Assembly (NCBI GenBank): GCA_943371965.1 | Contig: CALRWV020000008.1 | Coordinates: 1 to 64,000, forward strand | From: CALRWV02 sp943371965 | GTDB taxonomy: Bacteria > Bacteroidota > JABWAT01 | Reading direction: 5' to 3' | Length of the DNA stretch: 64,000 nt | Shown: in pieces, positions 46,857 through 55,981 of the stretch | Layout: the number at the start of each line of letters is the position of its first letter | How positions within the stretch are numbered: position 1 is the stretch's first letter | Translations under genes and position numbers: made by a program | Notes under the pieces: generated by a model | What the model was told of the DNA's origin: nothing | Databases searched by the model: none | What the model saw: the letters and a program-made list of their open reading frames with translations, nothing else

Positions 46857-48293
46857 TTAAAACTGAAAATAAATAAACTGTTGTTTTGGACCGCCATAAA
46901 ATAAAATGACAGCAATCAGTAAGTAATACAATACCCATCTCAATATCTTTGAAATCTTCAGATGTTCCAATACCAAAGCATGTTGCTGTTTTCTTTGCAT
47001 CCATTCAATTGAGAAAAAAACAGGTATTATAATGGCAAGATCCAACGGGTGGTACACCGGTAAACTGAATAGTTTTACAGTAAATATATTACGCAAAAAA
47101 TTAAAAGCATGAGACAAATCATTTGACCTGAAAAAAACCCATGCCAAAACTGTTGCTGAGAATGTAAAAAAAATACCGGTAAACTCCTTTATGTTAGGCA
47201 GATGACTGTTACCTGCCGGTACATCCAAATAGATTCTGTTTCTGTTTAAAATCAGCAGTGGCAAAAAATAAAGTGCATTCAAAAAACCCCAAAAAAGAAA
47301 TGTCCAGTTTGCTCCGTGCCAGAATCCACTTAATATGAAAATAATAAATGTGTTTCGAATCTTTTTGCCGAAACTTCCCTGACTTCCCCCCAATGGAATG
47401 TACACATAATCCCTGAACCATGTTGAAAGTGAAATATGCCATCTTCTCCAAAATTCAGCAATGTTTCTTGAAAAATAAGGATAGGCAAAATTCCTCATCA
47501 GACTAAAACCGAGCAGCTTGGCAGAACCGATTGCAATATCGGAGTAACCGGAAAAATCACAATAAATTTGAACAGCAAATAAAACAGCACCCAAGACTAA
47601 AGTTGAACCGGAATAATCCTGATAATTGTTGAATATTTCATTTACATAAAAGGCACAATTATCAGCAACAACAATTTTCTTGAAAAGTCCCCATAACATT
47701 TGCCTTAACCCGTCTTTGGCTGCAAGTTCATTGAACTTCCGTGTTTGATAAAATTGTGGCAAGAGATTTGTCGCACGTTCAATTGGCCCTGCAACTAGTT
47801 GAGGAAAAAAACTGATAAACGAAAAATAGGAAATAATATCATTTGTTGGCAAAAGTTTGCCTTTGTAAACATCGATAGTGTAACTAAGTGCCTGAAAAGT
47901 ATAAAAACTTATTCCAACCGGTAAAATAATTTTGATTGTTACTGGATCAGCGTGATAACCAAGGATCGTAAAAGCTGAAACAAAATTTTCAGCAAAAAAA
48001 TTAAAATATTTGAAGAATCCAAGAATGCCTAAATTTGTGAGAATGCTTGTAAAAAGCAATATCCGTTTTTTTTTGATACTCCCTGTTCTGGAAATTCCAA
48101 TAGATGTAAAAAAATCGATACTCGCACTAAAAATCATCAGAAAAAGAAAACGCCAATCCCACCAGCCGTAAAACACAAAACTGGAAACTACAATAAAACT
48201 GTTTTGCATCCTTAGGTTCTTATTGAATAAAAACCAGTAAAGAATAAACACGATTGGGAAAAAGTACAGAAATTCTATTGAGTTAAACAGCAT
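46857..48293 (-). CDS. MBOAT-family O-acyltransferase (AlgI-like)
   Basis: This 478-residue polytopic enzyme transfers acyl groups, usually acetyl, across the inner membrane for glycan modification. The family motifs are clear: FWRRWHISLSTWFRDYVYIP near residues 282-301 and the catalytic histidine in LSGFWHGANWTFLFWG near 329-344. About ten or more membrane segments span the length, and the size fits AlgI/PatA. With the SGNH-like gene 3 bases downstream it forms a two-gene O-acetylation module, separate from the AT3 enzymes. Target residue unknown. Confidence 0.93.
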   Translation of the reverse strand: MLFNSIEFLYFFPIVFILYWFLFNKNLRMQNSFIVVSSFVFYGWWDWRFLFLMIFSASIDFFTSIGISRTGSIKKKRILLFTSILTNLGILGFFKYFNFFAENFVSAFTILGYHADPVTIKIILPVGISFYTFQALSYTIDVYKGKLLPTNDIISYFSFISFFPQLVAGPIERATNLLPQFYQTRKFNELAAKDGLRQMLWGLFKKIVVADNCAFYVNEIFNNYQDYSGSTLVLGAVLFAVQIYCDFSGYSDIAIGSAKLLGFSLMRNFAYPYFSRNIAEFWRRWHISLSTWFRDYVYIPLGGSQGSFGKKIRNTFIIFILSGFWHGANWTFLFWGFLNALYFLPLLILNRNRIYLDVPAGNSHLPNIKEFTGIFFTFSATVLAWVFFRSNDLSHAFNFLRNIFTVKLFSLPVYHPLDLAIIIPVFFSIEWMQRKQQHALVLEHLKISKILRWVLYYLLIAVILFYGGPKQQFIYFQF

Positions 48294-48299
48294 CTGTGC

Positions 48300-48722
48300 T
48301 TATTGCCCTGAATTTCTGATTTTCATAAGAGTTTCATTAAGTAGAGTTGATGATGTTCCTTTTGTATAAGGAAAATAAATTATTTTAACACCCACATCTG
48401 TGAATTGTGCTTCAATTTCTTTCCATTTTTCATTTGCAAACCAGTCATCTCCCACAAACATTACATCAAATTTCAATTTTTTCCAAACTTCAAATTTATC
48501 CATTGTTTCCTGCGGTATTACTGCGTCTACAAATTTAATGCTTCTTACAATTTCCATTCTTTCATTGAACGGAATTACTGCTTTTTTAAGTTTGTATGAT
48601 ACAAGCTCATCTGTAGTCACTCCAACAATGAGTTTATCACAAAGTGATTTTGCATTCCTCAAAAGGTTCAAGTGACCAATATGAAATAAATCATAAACAC
48701 CGGTCGTATATCCAACAACCAT
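48300..48722 (-). CDS. tagD: Glycerol-3-phosphate cytidylyltransferase-like nucleotidyltransferase
   Basis: A 140-residue cytidylyltransferase that would make CDP-glycerol from CTP and glycerol-3-phosphate. GVYDLFHIGHLNLLRNAK contains the HIGH motif at residues 14-17, FVGDDWF is the conserved GDDW, and TKGTSSTLLNE matches the RTEGISTT motif of TagD. Length matches TagD (about 130). Two genes away lies a CDP-glycerol glycerophosphotransferase-like enzyme, its likely user. The family also contains enzymes that act on related polyol or ethanolamine phosphates, so the exact substrate is likely but not proven. Confidence 0.85.
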   Translation of the reverse strand: MVVGYTTGVYDLFHIGHLNLLRNAKSLCDKLIVGVTTDELVSYKLKKAVIPFNERMEIVRSIKFVDAVIPQETMDKFEVWKKLKFDVMFVGDDWFANEKWKEIEAQFTDVGVKIIYFPYTKGTSSTLLNETLMKIRNSGQ

Positions 48723-48730
48723 AAATACCC

Positions 48731-50266
48731 CTAAAAATTAATTCCCAAATTCATCAAATTAAATTCAAACCATTTATCAAACGGAGTGTCACCTTTTATT
48801 GTATCAGGCAAAACCTGTTCAAGTTTTACAGGAAATCCAACCTTTTTCCGATCAATTATTTCGGAAGGTACAAGATCTTTGAAAATTCTTTTCAGCGGTG
48901 CCTTTACTACTCCGTTTTCCATCCTGTAGTTGAATGGAACACCAGCCATCCTTTCTATCAGCCTGTAATCTACAAATGGTTCACGGGCTTCAACACCGCA
49001 TAACATGGTGGAATTATCTAACCGCCTTAATAGTCCGTGCAGATGGGAGATTTGAAAAAATGCTGCAACAATATCTATTGCATTTCCATACTTAAGAAAA
49101 GGTGAAATTGCATCTTCGACTACTTCCAAATCTTCAACTGAACCATATGAATAATATTTTGAGAACTCTGCAATATCCCACTTTGAATTTTCTGCCCATT
49201 TGAAGATCCGGTCATATCCGAAAAAAAGTTCATCTGCCCCTTCTCCGCTTAAAACAACTGTATTGAATTTTTTAACTTCCAATGTCATTTTATACAAAAG
49301 AATTTCGTTCGGAACAGAAAGTGGTTCTTTCCTTTTTCGGATCATAAACTTGCCGAGTTCAATAAATTCTTCGGCAGTAATCAGGACTTCATGATGAACA
49401 CTTTTGAATTTATCTGCGGCAAGTCTTGCCCACTCAAATTCATTCTCATCCTGAAAGCCAATTGTCCATGTATGTGGTCGTCCTGAAAGTCCGGCAACAA
49501 TTGTACTATCCAATCCTCCACTTAAATAACTTCCAACCGGTACATCGGCAATTAGACGGTAAGCTATTGAACTTCTGATTAAATGATCAACTTCTTCATC
49601 AGTTGGAGGAGCCTGGTGACCTACCGGGAAATTCCAATATTGAACCATTTTCCCGTTTAAACTGTAATATCCTGCAGGAAACATTGAAATTCCTGAATAC
49701 AATGTGCGTCCATTAAAAAATGCCCGAAGTTTCCGATATTGTCTCAGTGAAAATTCATCAATTTTTGTTATGCCTGAAAGTTCAAGAACTGATGCAATCT
49801 CTGAAGCAAAAACCCACTTATTTCCTGAGTTATGCATATACAGAGGTTTTACCCCAAGTCGGTCCCGGGCAGCAAAAAACTCGCCAGTAATCAGATCAAT
49901 TATAACGAATGCAAATATTCCATTCAGAAAATTCAGGAATTCAGGCCCTTTCATTTTGAATAATTCAATCAGCAATTCAGTATCTGAAGTAGTTCGCATT
50001 TGTATATTGAATTGTTTTGCCAATTCCAGATAATTATAAATTTCACCATTAAAAACTATAGCATGAGACTTATCGGCAGAGTAAAAAGGCTGATTTGCTC
50101 TGGACTCAACATCAATAATACTTAATCTGTTATGACCCAAGCTGATATTTTCAAGAAAAAGTGTATTGATAGGAACATCAGGTCCACGGTGAGACTGCAA
50201 ACCCAGTGCTCTAATGAAGGTTTCCTGATTATTTTCAGTATTTTTTGTAAATAAAATCCCGCACAT
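48731..50266 (-). CDS. Asparagine synthetase-like glutamine amidotransferase (AsnB family) 2
   Basis: At 511 residues this homologue is shorter than the 598-residue one at 18300-20096 and diverged from it. MCGILFTKN gives the Cys2 glutaminase nucleophile, FNGEIYNY follows, and the synthetase PP-loop is SGGLDSTIVAGL near 249-260 with LSGEGADELFFGYD later. The shortening lies in the C-terminal part. It sits between the TagB/F-like and TagD-like genes, 8 and 3 bases away, an odd place for an amino acid enzyme, which suggests that it amidates a carboxylate of the glycan or its precursor. Simple asparagine synthesis is the alternative. Confidence 0.88.
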   Translation of the reverse strand: MCGILFTKNTENNQETFIRALGLQSHRGPDVPINTLFLENISLGHNRLSIIDVESRANQPFYSADKSHAIVFNGEIYNYLELAKQFNIQMRTTSDTELLIELFKMKGPEFLNFLNGIFAFVIIDLITGEFFAARDRLGVKPLYMHNSGNKWVFASEIASVLELSGITKIDEFSLRQYRKLRAFFNGRTLYSGISMFPAGYYSLNGKMVQYWNFPVGHQAPPTDEEVDHLIRSSIAYRLIADVPVGSYLSGGLDSTIVAGLSGRPHTWTIGFQDENEFEWARLAADKFKSVHHEVLITAEEFIELGKFMIRKRKEPLSVPNEILLYKMTLEVKKFNTVVLSGEGADELFFGYDRIFKWAENSKWDIAEFSKYYSYGSVEDLEVVEDAISPFLKYGNAIDIVAAFFQISHLHGLLRRLDNSTMLCGVEAREPFVDYRLIERMAGVPFNYRMENGVVKAPLKRIFKDLVPSEIIDRKKVGFPVKLEQVLPDTIKGDTPFDKWFEFNLMNLGINF

Positions 50267-50269
50267 ATT

Positions 50270-51439
50270 TTATAATGGTTCTCCATCTTTACGATGATCA
50301 CTAAGAAAATAATTGTAAATCCGTTCAGAATTATTGTTAACATCCTGATGGAATTGGTGTTTCAGCATTTCCAGATGTTCGGATTTTACAGTCAGATTAT
50401 TTTTTGCTTCTCTAATATTACTGAATAAGCCATCAATATCTCTGGAAATATAACCCATGCTCAGGTATTCAATATCATAGATCAGATTTTGACTTTCCTT
50501 ATACGCATTCAAGTCGTCAACATAAAAAATATAGGGGCGGTTAAGGAGCATGAAATCCAAAACAATGCTTGAATAATCAGTTATCAGAATATCAGTGGCA
50601 CCCATCAGCTCATGACTGTCAACTCCACCTGTCAAATCATCAAACTCATCAAACAGATAAATCCAATCTGAATCCGGAATTGCAATTTTATTTCGCAGAT
50701 GGGGTTTTAAAATCAAAATACAGTTATTGTTTTTTAAAAATTCTTCAACGATTTTAAAAGAATTTAAATTTGTTAGATCTCTAAGCAACCCTGGAAGTTC
50801 ATTTCCCCTTAAATCGGCTGATTTGGTCAAGAACGAGCCCCGATAGGTTGGAAGATAGGATATTACAGTAGGGTTCCGGTTTCCTCGAAAATCTTTTAAA
50901 ATATTTCTTTTTATGAACAATCCATCATTTTTGGGTTGCCCCATAATCAAAAAAACCGGTTTCGGTGCAATTGCGATTGTTTCAAAATATTTCTTTTTCA
51001 TTTCGCTGGATAAAATAAAGTAATCATCCTTGAAATATATTTTCCCCAGATCTTTTATGGGCATTCCGTGCCAAAGATTGATATGCTTTATCCTTTTGTT
51101 TGAACCGTCATAAATCGCTTCAACCTGCTCTGAATAGAAAACACAATCTGAATAATAGATCAATACCTTTTTTAACCTGTTGAAATAATTTATTGAGTTG
51201 AAACCATTTTTTTTGAGTACAAGTACAACATTTTCATCCTTTGAAATCCAAACCGGTAATACTCTTTTCTGATTTGAATTTGAAAGATATTCAAAAAGGT
51301 ATTTGGGATTGTCTGAATAATGATAACCATTCCACGAACCAAAAAGCCAAACCTGACGGTAATACTTTTTTTTAAGTTCATTTGTGAAATTAATAACAGA
51401 CTTTATCAATGTCTTACCAAAAAATTTGAAAGTATTCAT
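50270..51439 (-). CDS. CDP-glycerol glycerophosphotransferase-like enzyme (TagB/TagF family)
   Basis: The 389-residue protein matches the teichoic-acid glycerophosphotransferase family, membrane-associated GT-B-like enzymes that move glycerol phosphate (or ribitol phosphate) from a CDP-polyol to a lipid-linked sugar. Motifs are INLWHGMPIKDLG near 117-129 with the catalytic histidine, SYLPTYRGS near 194, LILKPHLR near 243 and TDILITDYSSIVLDFMLLNR near 282-301. It has one catalytic domain, so it fits adding a single unit (TagB type) as well as a polymerase. The tagD-like gene lies downstream. It overlaps a Wzt gene by ATGA. This is unusual for a Gram-negative locus. Confidence 0.88.
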   Translation of the reverse strand: MNTFKFFGKTLIKSVINFTNELKKKYYRQVWLFGSWNGYHYSDNPKYLFEYLSNSNQKRVLPVWISKDENVVLVLKKNGFNSINYFNRLKKVLIYYSDCVFYSEQVEAIYDGSNKRIKHINLWHGMPIKDLGKIYFKDDYFILSSEMKKKYFETIAIAPKPVFLIMGQPKNDGLFIKRNILKDFRGNRNPTVISYLPTYRGSFLTKSADLRGNELPGLLRDLTNLNSFKIVEEFLKNNNCILILKPHLRNKIAIPDSDWIYLFDEFDDLTGGVDSHELMGATDILITDYSSIVLDFMLLNRPYIFYVDDLNAYKESQNLIYDIEYLSMGYISRDIDGLFSNIREAKNNLTVKSEHLEMLKHQFHQDVNNNSERIYNYFLSDHRKDGEPL

Positions 51440-52665
51440 TGACTAACTATCCAATCGGGCATAATTCCAGTTATAACATCTTTTCTTGAGGCGCTCCATT
51501 TTGAAGCTTCGGAACCAATTGCGCTAATTTCGAAAGTTGGACCATTTTTTTCCTGAAAAACCTGCATATTCGGTACACCTGAAGCAACAGTTATTGAATA
51601 AATTCCAGGTGCCAATAAATTTTTATCAATTACAACAGCCGAAGAACCAATGCCCTTGATTCTATTTATTTTAATACGCTGATCCAAATCTGAACTAGCC
51701 AGAACATGAACTCCATTAATCGTCCAAATATGAATTACGATTTGTGAGTTACTGTGATTATTATTAATGAAATAGTCTATTTCAATCGTTAATTTACCTT
51801 CAAATGAAAAAATGGCTTCCCCAATAATTTTATTGGAAGTCACTGCAATTTTTTTAAAGGAGACAGGTGAATTCTCATCATTTTCATAAATCATTTGGGG
51901 TATCAAAGCAGAATTTTTATTGAAATAAAAATCTAAACCTTCAGATGTCATTCCATTGAAATCAACTGTGCCGTTTTTCAACAGCAATACACTTGAACAA
52001 AGTTGGGAAACAACGGCCATATTATGACTGACAAATATAACTGTTCTGCCATGACCTGCGATATTCTGCATTTTTCCCAAACATTTTTTCTGAAACTCTG
52101 AATCCCCAACAGCCAGTACTTCATCAATAATTAATATTTCTGGTTCCAAATGTGCTGCTACCGCAAAAGCCAGCCTAACATACATTCCAGAAGAGTATCG
52201 TTTAACAGGTGTATCAATAAATTTTTCAATTCCAGAAAAATCTACTATCTCATCAAATTTCTGCTCAATTTCTTTTCGCTTCATTCCAAGAATTGAACCA
52301 TTTAAAAAAACATTTTCGCGCCCAGTTAATTCTGGATGAAATCCGGTCCCTACTTCCAATAATGAGCCAATTCGACCATTTATTTGTATTTTACCTGACG
52401 TAGGTTCTGTAATTCTGGATAACACTTTAAGCAGTGTACTTTTTCCAGCCCCATTTTTACCAATGACTCCAACAACATCACCTTTTTTTATTTCAAAAGA
52501 AACATCTTTTAAAGCCCAGAATTCTGTAGAGTCAAAATCTGTGTTCTTCTTTTTAAATAACCCGGAGGCAAAATCATAAACTGTTTCCCTCATTGAGCCG
52601 GAAGTCTTCAATCCGATATGATACAGTTTTGATACGTTCTCTGCTTTTATTGCAAAATCATTCAT
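51436..52665 (-). CDS. Wzt-type ABC transporter ATPase 1
   Basis: A 409-residue polysaccharide-export ATPase. The ABC domain (about 1-245) has Walker A GKNGAGKST, signature YSSGMYVRLAFA, Walker B ILIIDEVLAVGD and the H-loop VSHN. The segment VGTGFHPELTGRENVF is typical of Wzt/TagH exporters. The C-terminal 160 residues form a beta-rich domain of the Wzt_C kind, which in O-antigen exporters recognises the modified end of the glycan. This domain differs strongly from those of the two other Wzt genes. It overlaps the TagB/F-like gene by ATGA. No permease gene is adjacent. Confidence 0.92.
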   Translation of the reverse strand: MNDFAIKAENVSKLYHIGLKTSGSMRETVYDFASGLFKKKNTDFDSTEFWALKDVSFEIKKGDVVGVIGKNGAGKSTLLKVLSRITEPTSGKIQINGRIGSLLEVGTGFHPELTGRENVFLNGSILGMKRKEIEQKFDEIVDFSGIEKFIDTPVKRYSSGMYVRLAFAVAAHLEPEILIIDEVLAVGDSEFQKKCLGKMQNIAGHGRTVIFVSHNMAVVSQLCSSVLLLKNGTVDFNGMTSEGLDFYFNKNSALIPQMIYENDENSPVSFKKIAVTSNKIIGEAIFSFEGKLTIEIDYFINNNHSNSQIVIHIWTINGVHVLASSDLDQRIKINRIKGIGSSAVVIDKNLLAPGIYSITVASGVPNMQVFQEKNGPTFEISAIGSEASKWSASRKDVITGIMPDWIVSQ

Positions 52666-52679
52666 GTGTTAGACTTCTG

Positions 52680-53939
52680 TTATTTTTCAATTTCCCAGTT
52701 CTGATCAATGTAAACACCCTGTCTTTTGTTTGAAATAATGATACCAGATCCGTAATAATCCGATTCTATTATGTCAATTTTAAGCGCGTCCTTGACGTTG
52801 TCAGCAACGACACCGTTTACAAAAACAGAAACATCCAATTTGAATATTCCACTCATCAATGGCATCCTTGGAATTCTGCAATATACTGTTCCTGATGGTG
52901 GGGCATTTTTAAATGGTTCCTGTGCCATATGATTGTGAAGAACAGTAACAAATTGGTTTTCCTGATTGTAAACCCTTACACCAAAAGTCAGCTGCTCCAA
53001 CATTTTTTCTGCAGCGGAACTGCTTTTGTATTCAATTTTCAAAACAGCAGTCGAACCGGAAAGCAGCGTGTTGATCATCCTGTTTTCTGATTTGGAATAA
53101 AAGCCAATATCTTTAATTGTTACAATCCCGGTTCCATTTCTATTTTTTCTTTCATCCATTGGAAGTATTTTGTCATTGGTGGCATCAGCCAAATAACTTT
53201 GAATTACATCTTCAATATTGCCTTCTTTGACTACGGTGCCCTTTTTAAGGTAAATCCCTTGTTTGCATAAATTTCTGATTGATCCCATATTATGCGATAC
53301 AACAAGAACTGTCTTTCCATGCCCTGCAACATCCTGCATTTTACCCAAACATTTTTTTTGGAATTCTGCATCACCAACTGCCAATACTTCATCCACAATC
53401 ATAACGTCAGGTTCAAGGTGTGCAGCAACAGAAAAGGCGAGTCTGACATACATTCCAGATGAGTACCTTTTTACAATTGTGTCAATAAACTTTTCAACTC
53501 CGGAAAATTCAACAATTTCATCAAATTTCCTGGTAATCTCACTTTTCCGCATTCCGAGAATAGAACCATTAAGATAAATGTTTTCCCTTCCTGTCAATTC
53601 GGGATGGAATCCGGTGCCAACTTCCAGTAAAGACCCAACTCTTCCATTAATTGTAATTTTCCCATTTGTCGGTTGGGTTATGCGTGATAAAATTTTCAAA
53701 AGTGTACTTTTTCCAGCCCCATTTCTTCCAATCAGACCAACGATATCACCCTTTTTCACTTCAAATGATACATTATTAAGTGCCCAAAATTCTGATTTAT
53801 TTTCAACCTGACTGTTTTTTAAAGACGGAATCATTCGGTTGACTGTATTTGAAATTGTTTCGCGCAACGTACCCGAGTCTTTAACACCGAGATGATAAAG
53901 TTTGGAAACATTTTCAACTTTTATAGCAATATCAGACAT
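52680..53939 (-). CDS. Wzt-type ABC transporter ATPase 2
   Basis: A 419-residue exporter ATPase with Walker A GRNGAGKST, signature YSSGMYVRLAFS, Walker B VMIVDEVLAVGD and VSHN. The first 235 residues are very close to those of the other two Wzt proteins in the window, but the C-terminal domain from about 250 is its own (HLHNHMA-like segment LHNHMAQEPFKN, ending SNKRQGVYIDQNWEIEK). It lies 14 bases upstream of Wzt 1 and 117 bases downstream of CysN. It may export the same glycan through the single Wzm, with recognition of another terminal group. Confidence 0.92.
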   Translation of the reverse strand: MSDIAIKVENVSKLYHLGVKDSGTLRETISNTVNRMIPSLKNSQVENKSEFWALNNVSFEVKKGDIVGLIGRNGAGKSTLLKILSRITQPTNGKITINGRVGSLLEVGTGFHPELTGRENIYLNGSILGMRKSEITRKFDEIVEFSGVEKFIDTIVKRYSSGMYVRLAFSVAAHLEPDVMIVDEVLAVGDAEFQKKCLGKMQDVAGHGKTVLVVSHNMGSIRNLCKQGIYLKKGTVVKEGNIEDVIQSYLADATNDKILPMDERKNRNGTGIVTIKDIGFYSKSENRMINTLLSGSTAVLKIEYKSSSAAEKMLEQLTFGVRVYNQENQFVTVLHNHMAQEPFKNAPPSGTVYCRIPRMPLMSGIFKLDVSVFVNGVVADNVKDALKIDIIESDYYGSGIIISNKRQGVYIDQNWEIEK

Positions 53940-54056
53940 AAGTTATGTAATCAGATAAAATTTTTCTTTTAAAAAATAACAGTCTCAGTTATTTGTTTTA
54001 AAACCTGTGTAATTTCAGATTCCTTGAATCCATTTCAGATTTTAGTCATTAACAGT

Positions 54057-55835
54057 TTACCACGGTCTAAAAATTATTCCTTTATCCATCATCATTTCCT
54101 TGATGGATAAAACAGTTTCATTGGTATCAGGTGTATTTGGAAACTTCAAATCAGGTACAATATCTGTTGTCACCGTATCACCGACCCAAATAATTTCCAG
54201 CTGTTCATTTAAAATAGTCGATTTGATAGTTTCAAGATCGACCTGATTTAGCCCAACAGCAGTTACAATTAAAATAACACCGTTATCAAGAAGAATATGC
54301 GCAACTTCAGCCAATCGTCTCAAGTGCTCCTGACGCATATTTCCGGTATGCTTGATATCAGCATCAACACCGTAAAGAATGTTTCCGATTCCGAGAAAAT
54401 ACACATTTCTGCCGTCATCAAAAAGGTTGGATTCCAAAGCTCTTGCAAGTGTTTTCTTTCCGCTGCTTTTTTCACCTGTAATCAAAATCAACGTTGGTTT
54501 CTGGTTATTTTTGACAACTCTTTTTTCAATCGAAATTGAACTCTGTTCCCATTTGTAATTTCTAAGGAATACCTTTTCCCTGATCCATCCCTGACCATCA
54601 TTTAAATCTTCCCTGATGATTCCTCCACCTGCAATTTCAAATTCATCAACAATTACAAAACGGCTGGTTGCGGGAATGTTTTCTGAAAGGTCAAATGCAA
54701 TCGGTTTACTTAACTTGAGTATACATTCTGCAACATCATGTCTGTTGATCATTTCAACATTTTGTTTCTGGTCAAGCGTTGATGCATCAATCAATTTTAC
54801 AACCGATTCCAAACGGCAGGAAATTTTTGCGGAACCCAATTTGATAAAATACTCTTTTTTGGGCTGCATCGGTTTTTTACCTAACCAGAACAAACTTGTC
54901 TTGATTCTTGAGGTAACTTTGGGTGGCACCTCATCACGAAGAACAGCCAACTCTCCGCGCTTCACATAAATCTGTTCAGTCAAAGTAAATCCGGCTGCCT
55001 GACCTGATATAACTTCAGTTTCTGAAGGTCTGTTAAAACCTTCAATCGTTTTCACTTTACTGTGTTTTCCTGAAGGATAGAAAATTACTTCTGAACCGAT
55101 TTTCAGTCTGCCGGTTTCAATTGTACCTGCAATAATTCTTCTGTCATCACCCTGATTGGTGAATTTGTAGACATCCTGAACAGGCATTCTGAATGGTTTT
55201 TCATAAGGAGCTGCTTCAGTTTTGAATTTATCCAATGCATCCAGTACTGTGTATGATTTATACCATGGCATTTTAGCTGATAAACTTGCTATGTTATCAC
55301 CTTCTCTTGCTGCAATCGGGATAAACTCCATTGGCTCAACCCCAACTGACCGGAGGAATTCTGTAAAATCTGAAACTACTTTTGCAAATATTTTCTGATC
55401 ATAATTAACCAGATCCATTTTGTTTACAAGTACAGCAATCTGTTTTATTCCAAGCAGTGAAAGCATATAACCGTGCCGTCTTGAATTTTCCTTTATTCCT
55501 TCATGTGCATCAATTACGAGCATGGCTGCTTCTGCACGTGCTGCTCCTGAAATCATATTTTTCAAGAACTCAATATGACCCGGTGCATCAATAATAATAT
55601 ATTCACGCAATTTGGTTTTGAAAAAAATCCGTGCAGAATCAATTGTGATTCCCTGAGACTGTTCATCTTTCAATGCATCAAGCAAAAAGGCATACTCGAA
55701 TGGTTTTGCATTCCGTTCACAATTTGCTTTAACCTGTTCCAGTTTTCCTGACGGTAAACTGTTTGTGTCAGCCAGCAATCTTCCTGTTACTGTACTTTTC
55801 CCGTGATCAACGTGACCTGCTATTACTATATTCAT
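54057..55835 (-). CDS. cysN: Sulfate adenylyltransferase large subunit CysN with a degenerate APS kinase-like C-terminal domain
   Basis: This GTP-binding subunit drives formation of APS from sulfate and ATP together with CysD. The GTPase motifs are GHVDHGKST at residues 7-15, DAPGH at 83-87 and NKMD at 138-141, followed by EF-Tu-like beta-barrel domains to about 440. Residues 447-592 form an extra domain that resembles APS kinase (CysC): it has a P-loop GEKSSGKKT at 454-462, but the LDGD motif that should follow is replaced by LGIG at 481-484, so kinase activity is doubtful. A complete CysC is encoded at 56871-57485. The cysD gene is 146 bases upstream. Confidence 0.9.
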   Translation of the reverse strand: MNIVIAGHVDHGKSTVTGRLLADTNSLPSGKLEQVKANCERNAKPFEYAFLLDALKDEQSQGITIDSARIFFKTKLREYIIIDAPGHIEFLKNMISGAARAEAAMLVIDAHEGIKENSRRHGYMLSLLGIKQIAVLVNKMDLVNYDQKIFAKVVSDFTEFLRSVGVEPMEFIPIAAREGDNIASLSAKMPWYKSYTVLDALDKFKTEAAPYEKPFRMPVQDVYKFTNQGDDRRIIAGTIETGRLKIGSEVIFYPSGKHSKVKTIEGFNRPSETEVISGQAAGFTLTEQIYVKRGELAVLRDEVPPKVTSRIKTSLFWLGKKPMQPKKEYFIKLGSAKISCRLESVVKLIDASTLDQKQNVEMINRHDVAECILKLSKPIAFDLSENIPATSRFVIVDEFEIAGGGIIREDLNDGQGWIREKVFLRNYKWEQSSISIEKRVVKNNQKPTLILITGEKSSGKKTLARALESNLFDDGRNVYFLGIGNILYGVDADIKHTGNMRQEHLRRLAEVAHILLDNGVILIVTAVGLNQVDLETIKSTILNEQLEIIWVGDTVTTDIVPDLKFPNTPDTNETVLSIKEMMMDKGIIFRPW

Positions 55836-55934
55836 TGTTTTTTAATGTGTTGTTAGGTTAATATTTACCTGATTTAATGTTCATTTTTATAAATAAAGGC
55901 GCATTAATTCGAAACTGTTAGTTTACCAGATTTT

Positions 55935-55964
55935 GAGATTGCTTCGGTGTCCCTCGCAATGACA
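55935..55964. repeat. Dispersed palindromic repeat of the GATTGCTTCG...CGCAATGAC type
   Basis: In the 146-base gap between cysD and cysN lies GAGATTGCTTCGG followed a few bases later by CCCTCGCAATGACA. This is the core of a widely scattered intergenic repeat seen in many bacterial genomes, with ATTGC and GCAAT able to pair. It is marked off by higher GC from its surroundings. Only one copy is in the window, so its family membership is from memory. Confidence 0.6.
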
Positions 55965-55981
55965 ATGTCAGGAAACAGTTG

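Noticed and set aside
53263..53811. Plus-strand open frames opposite the Wzt 2 gene
   Set aside because: They mirror the strongly conserved ABC domain on the other strand and have no features of their own.
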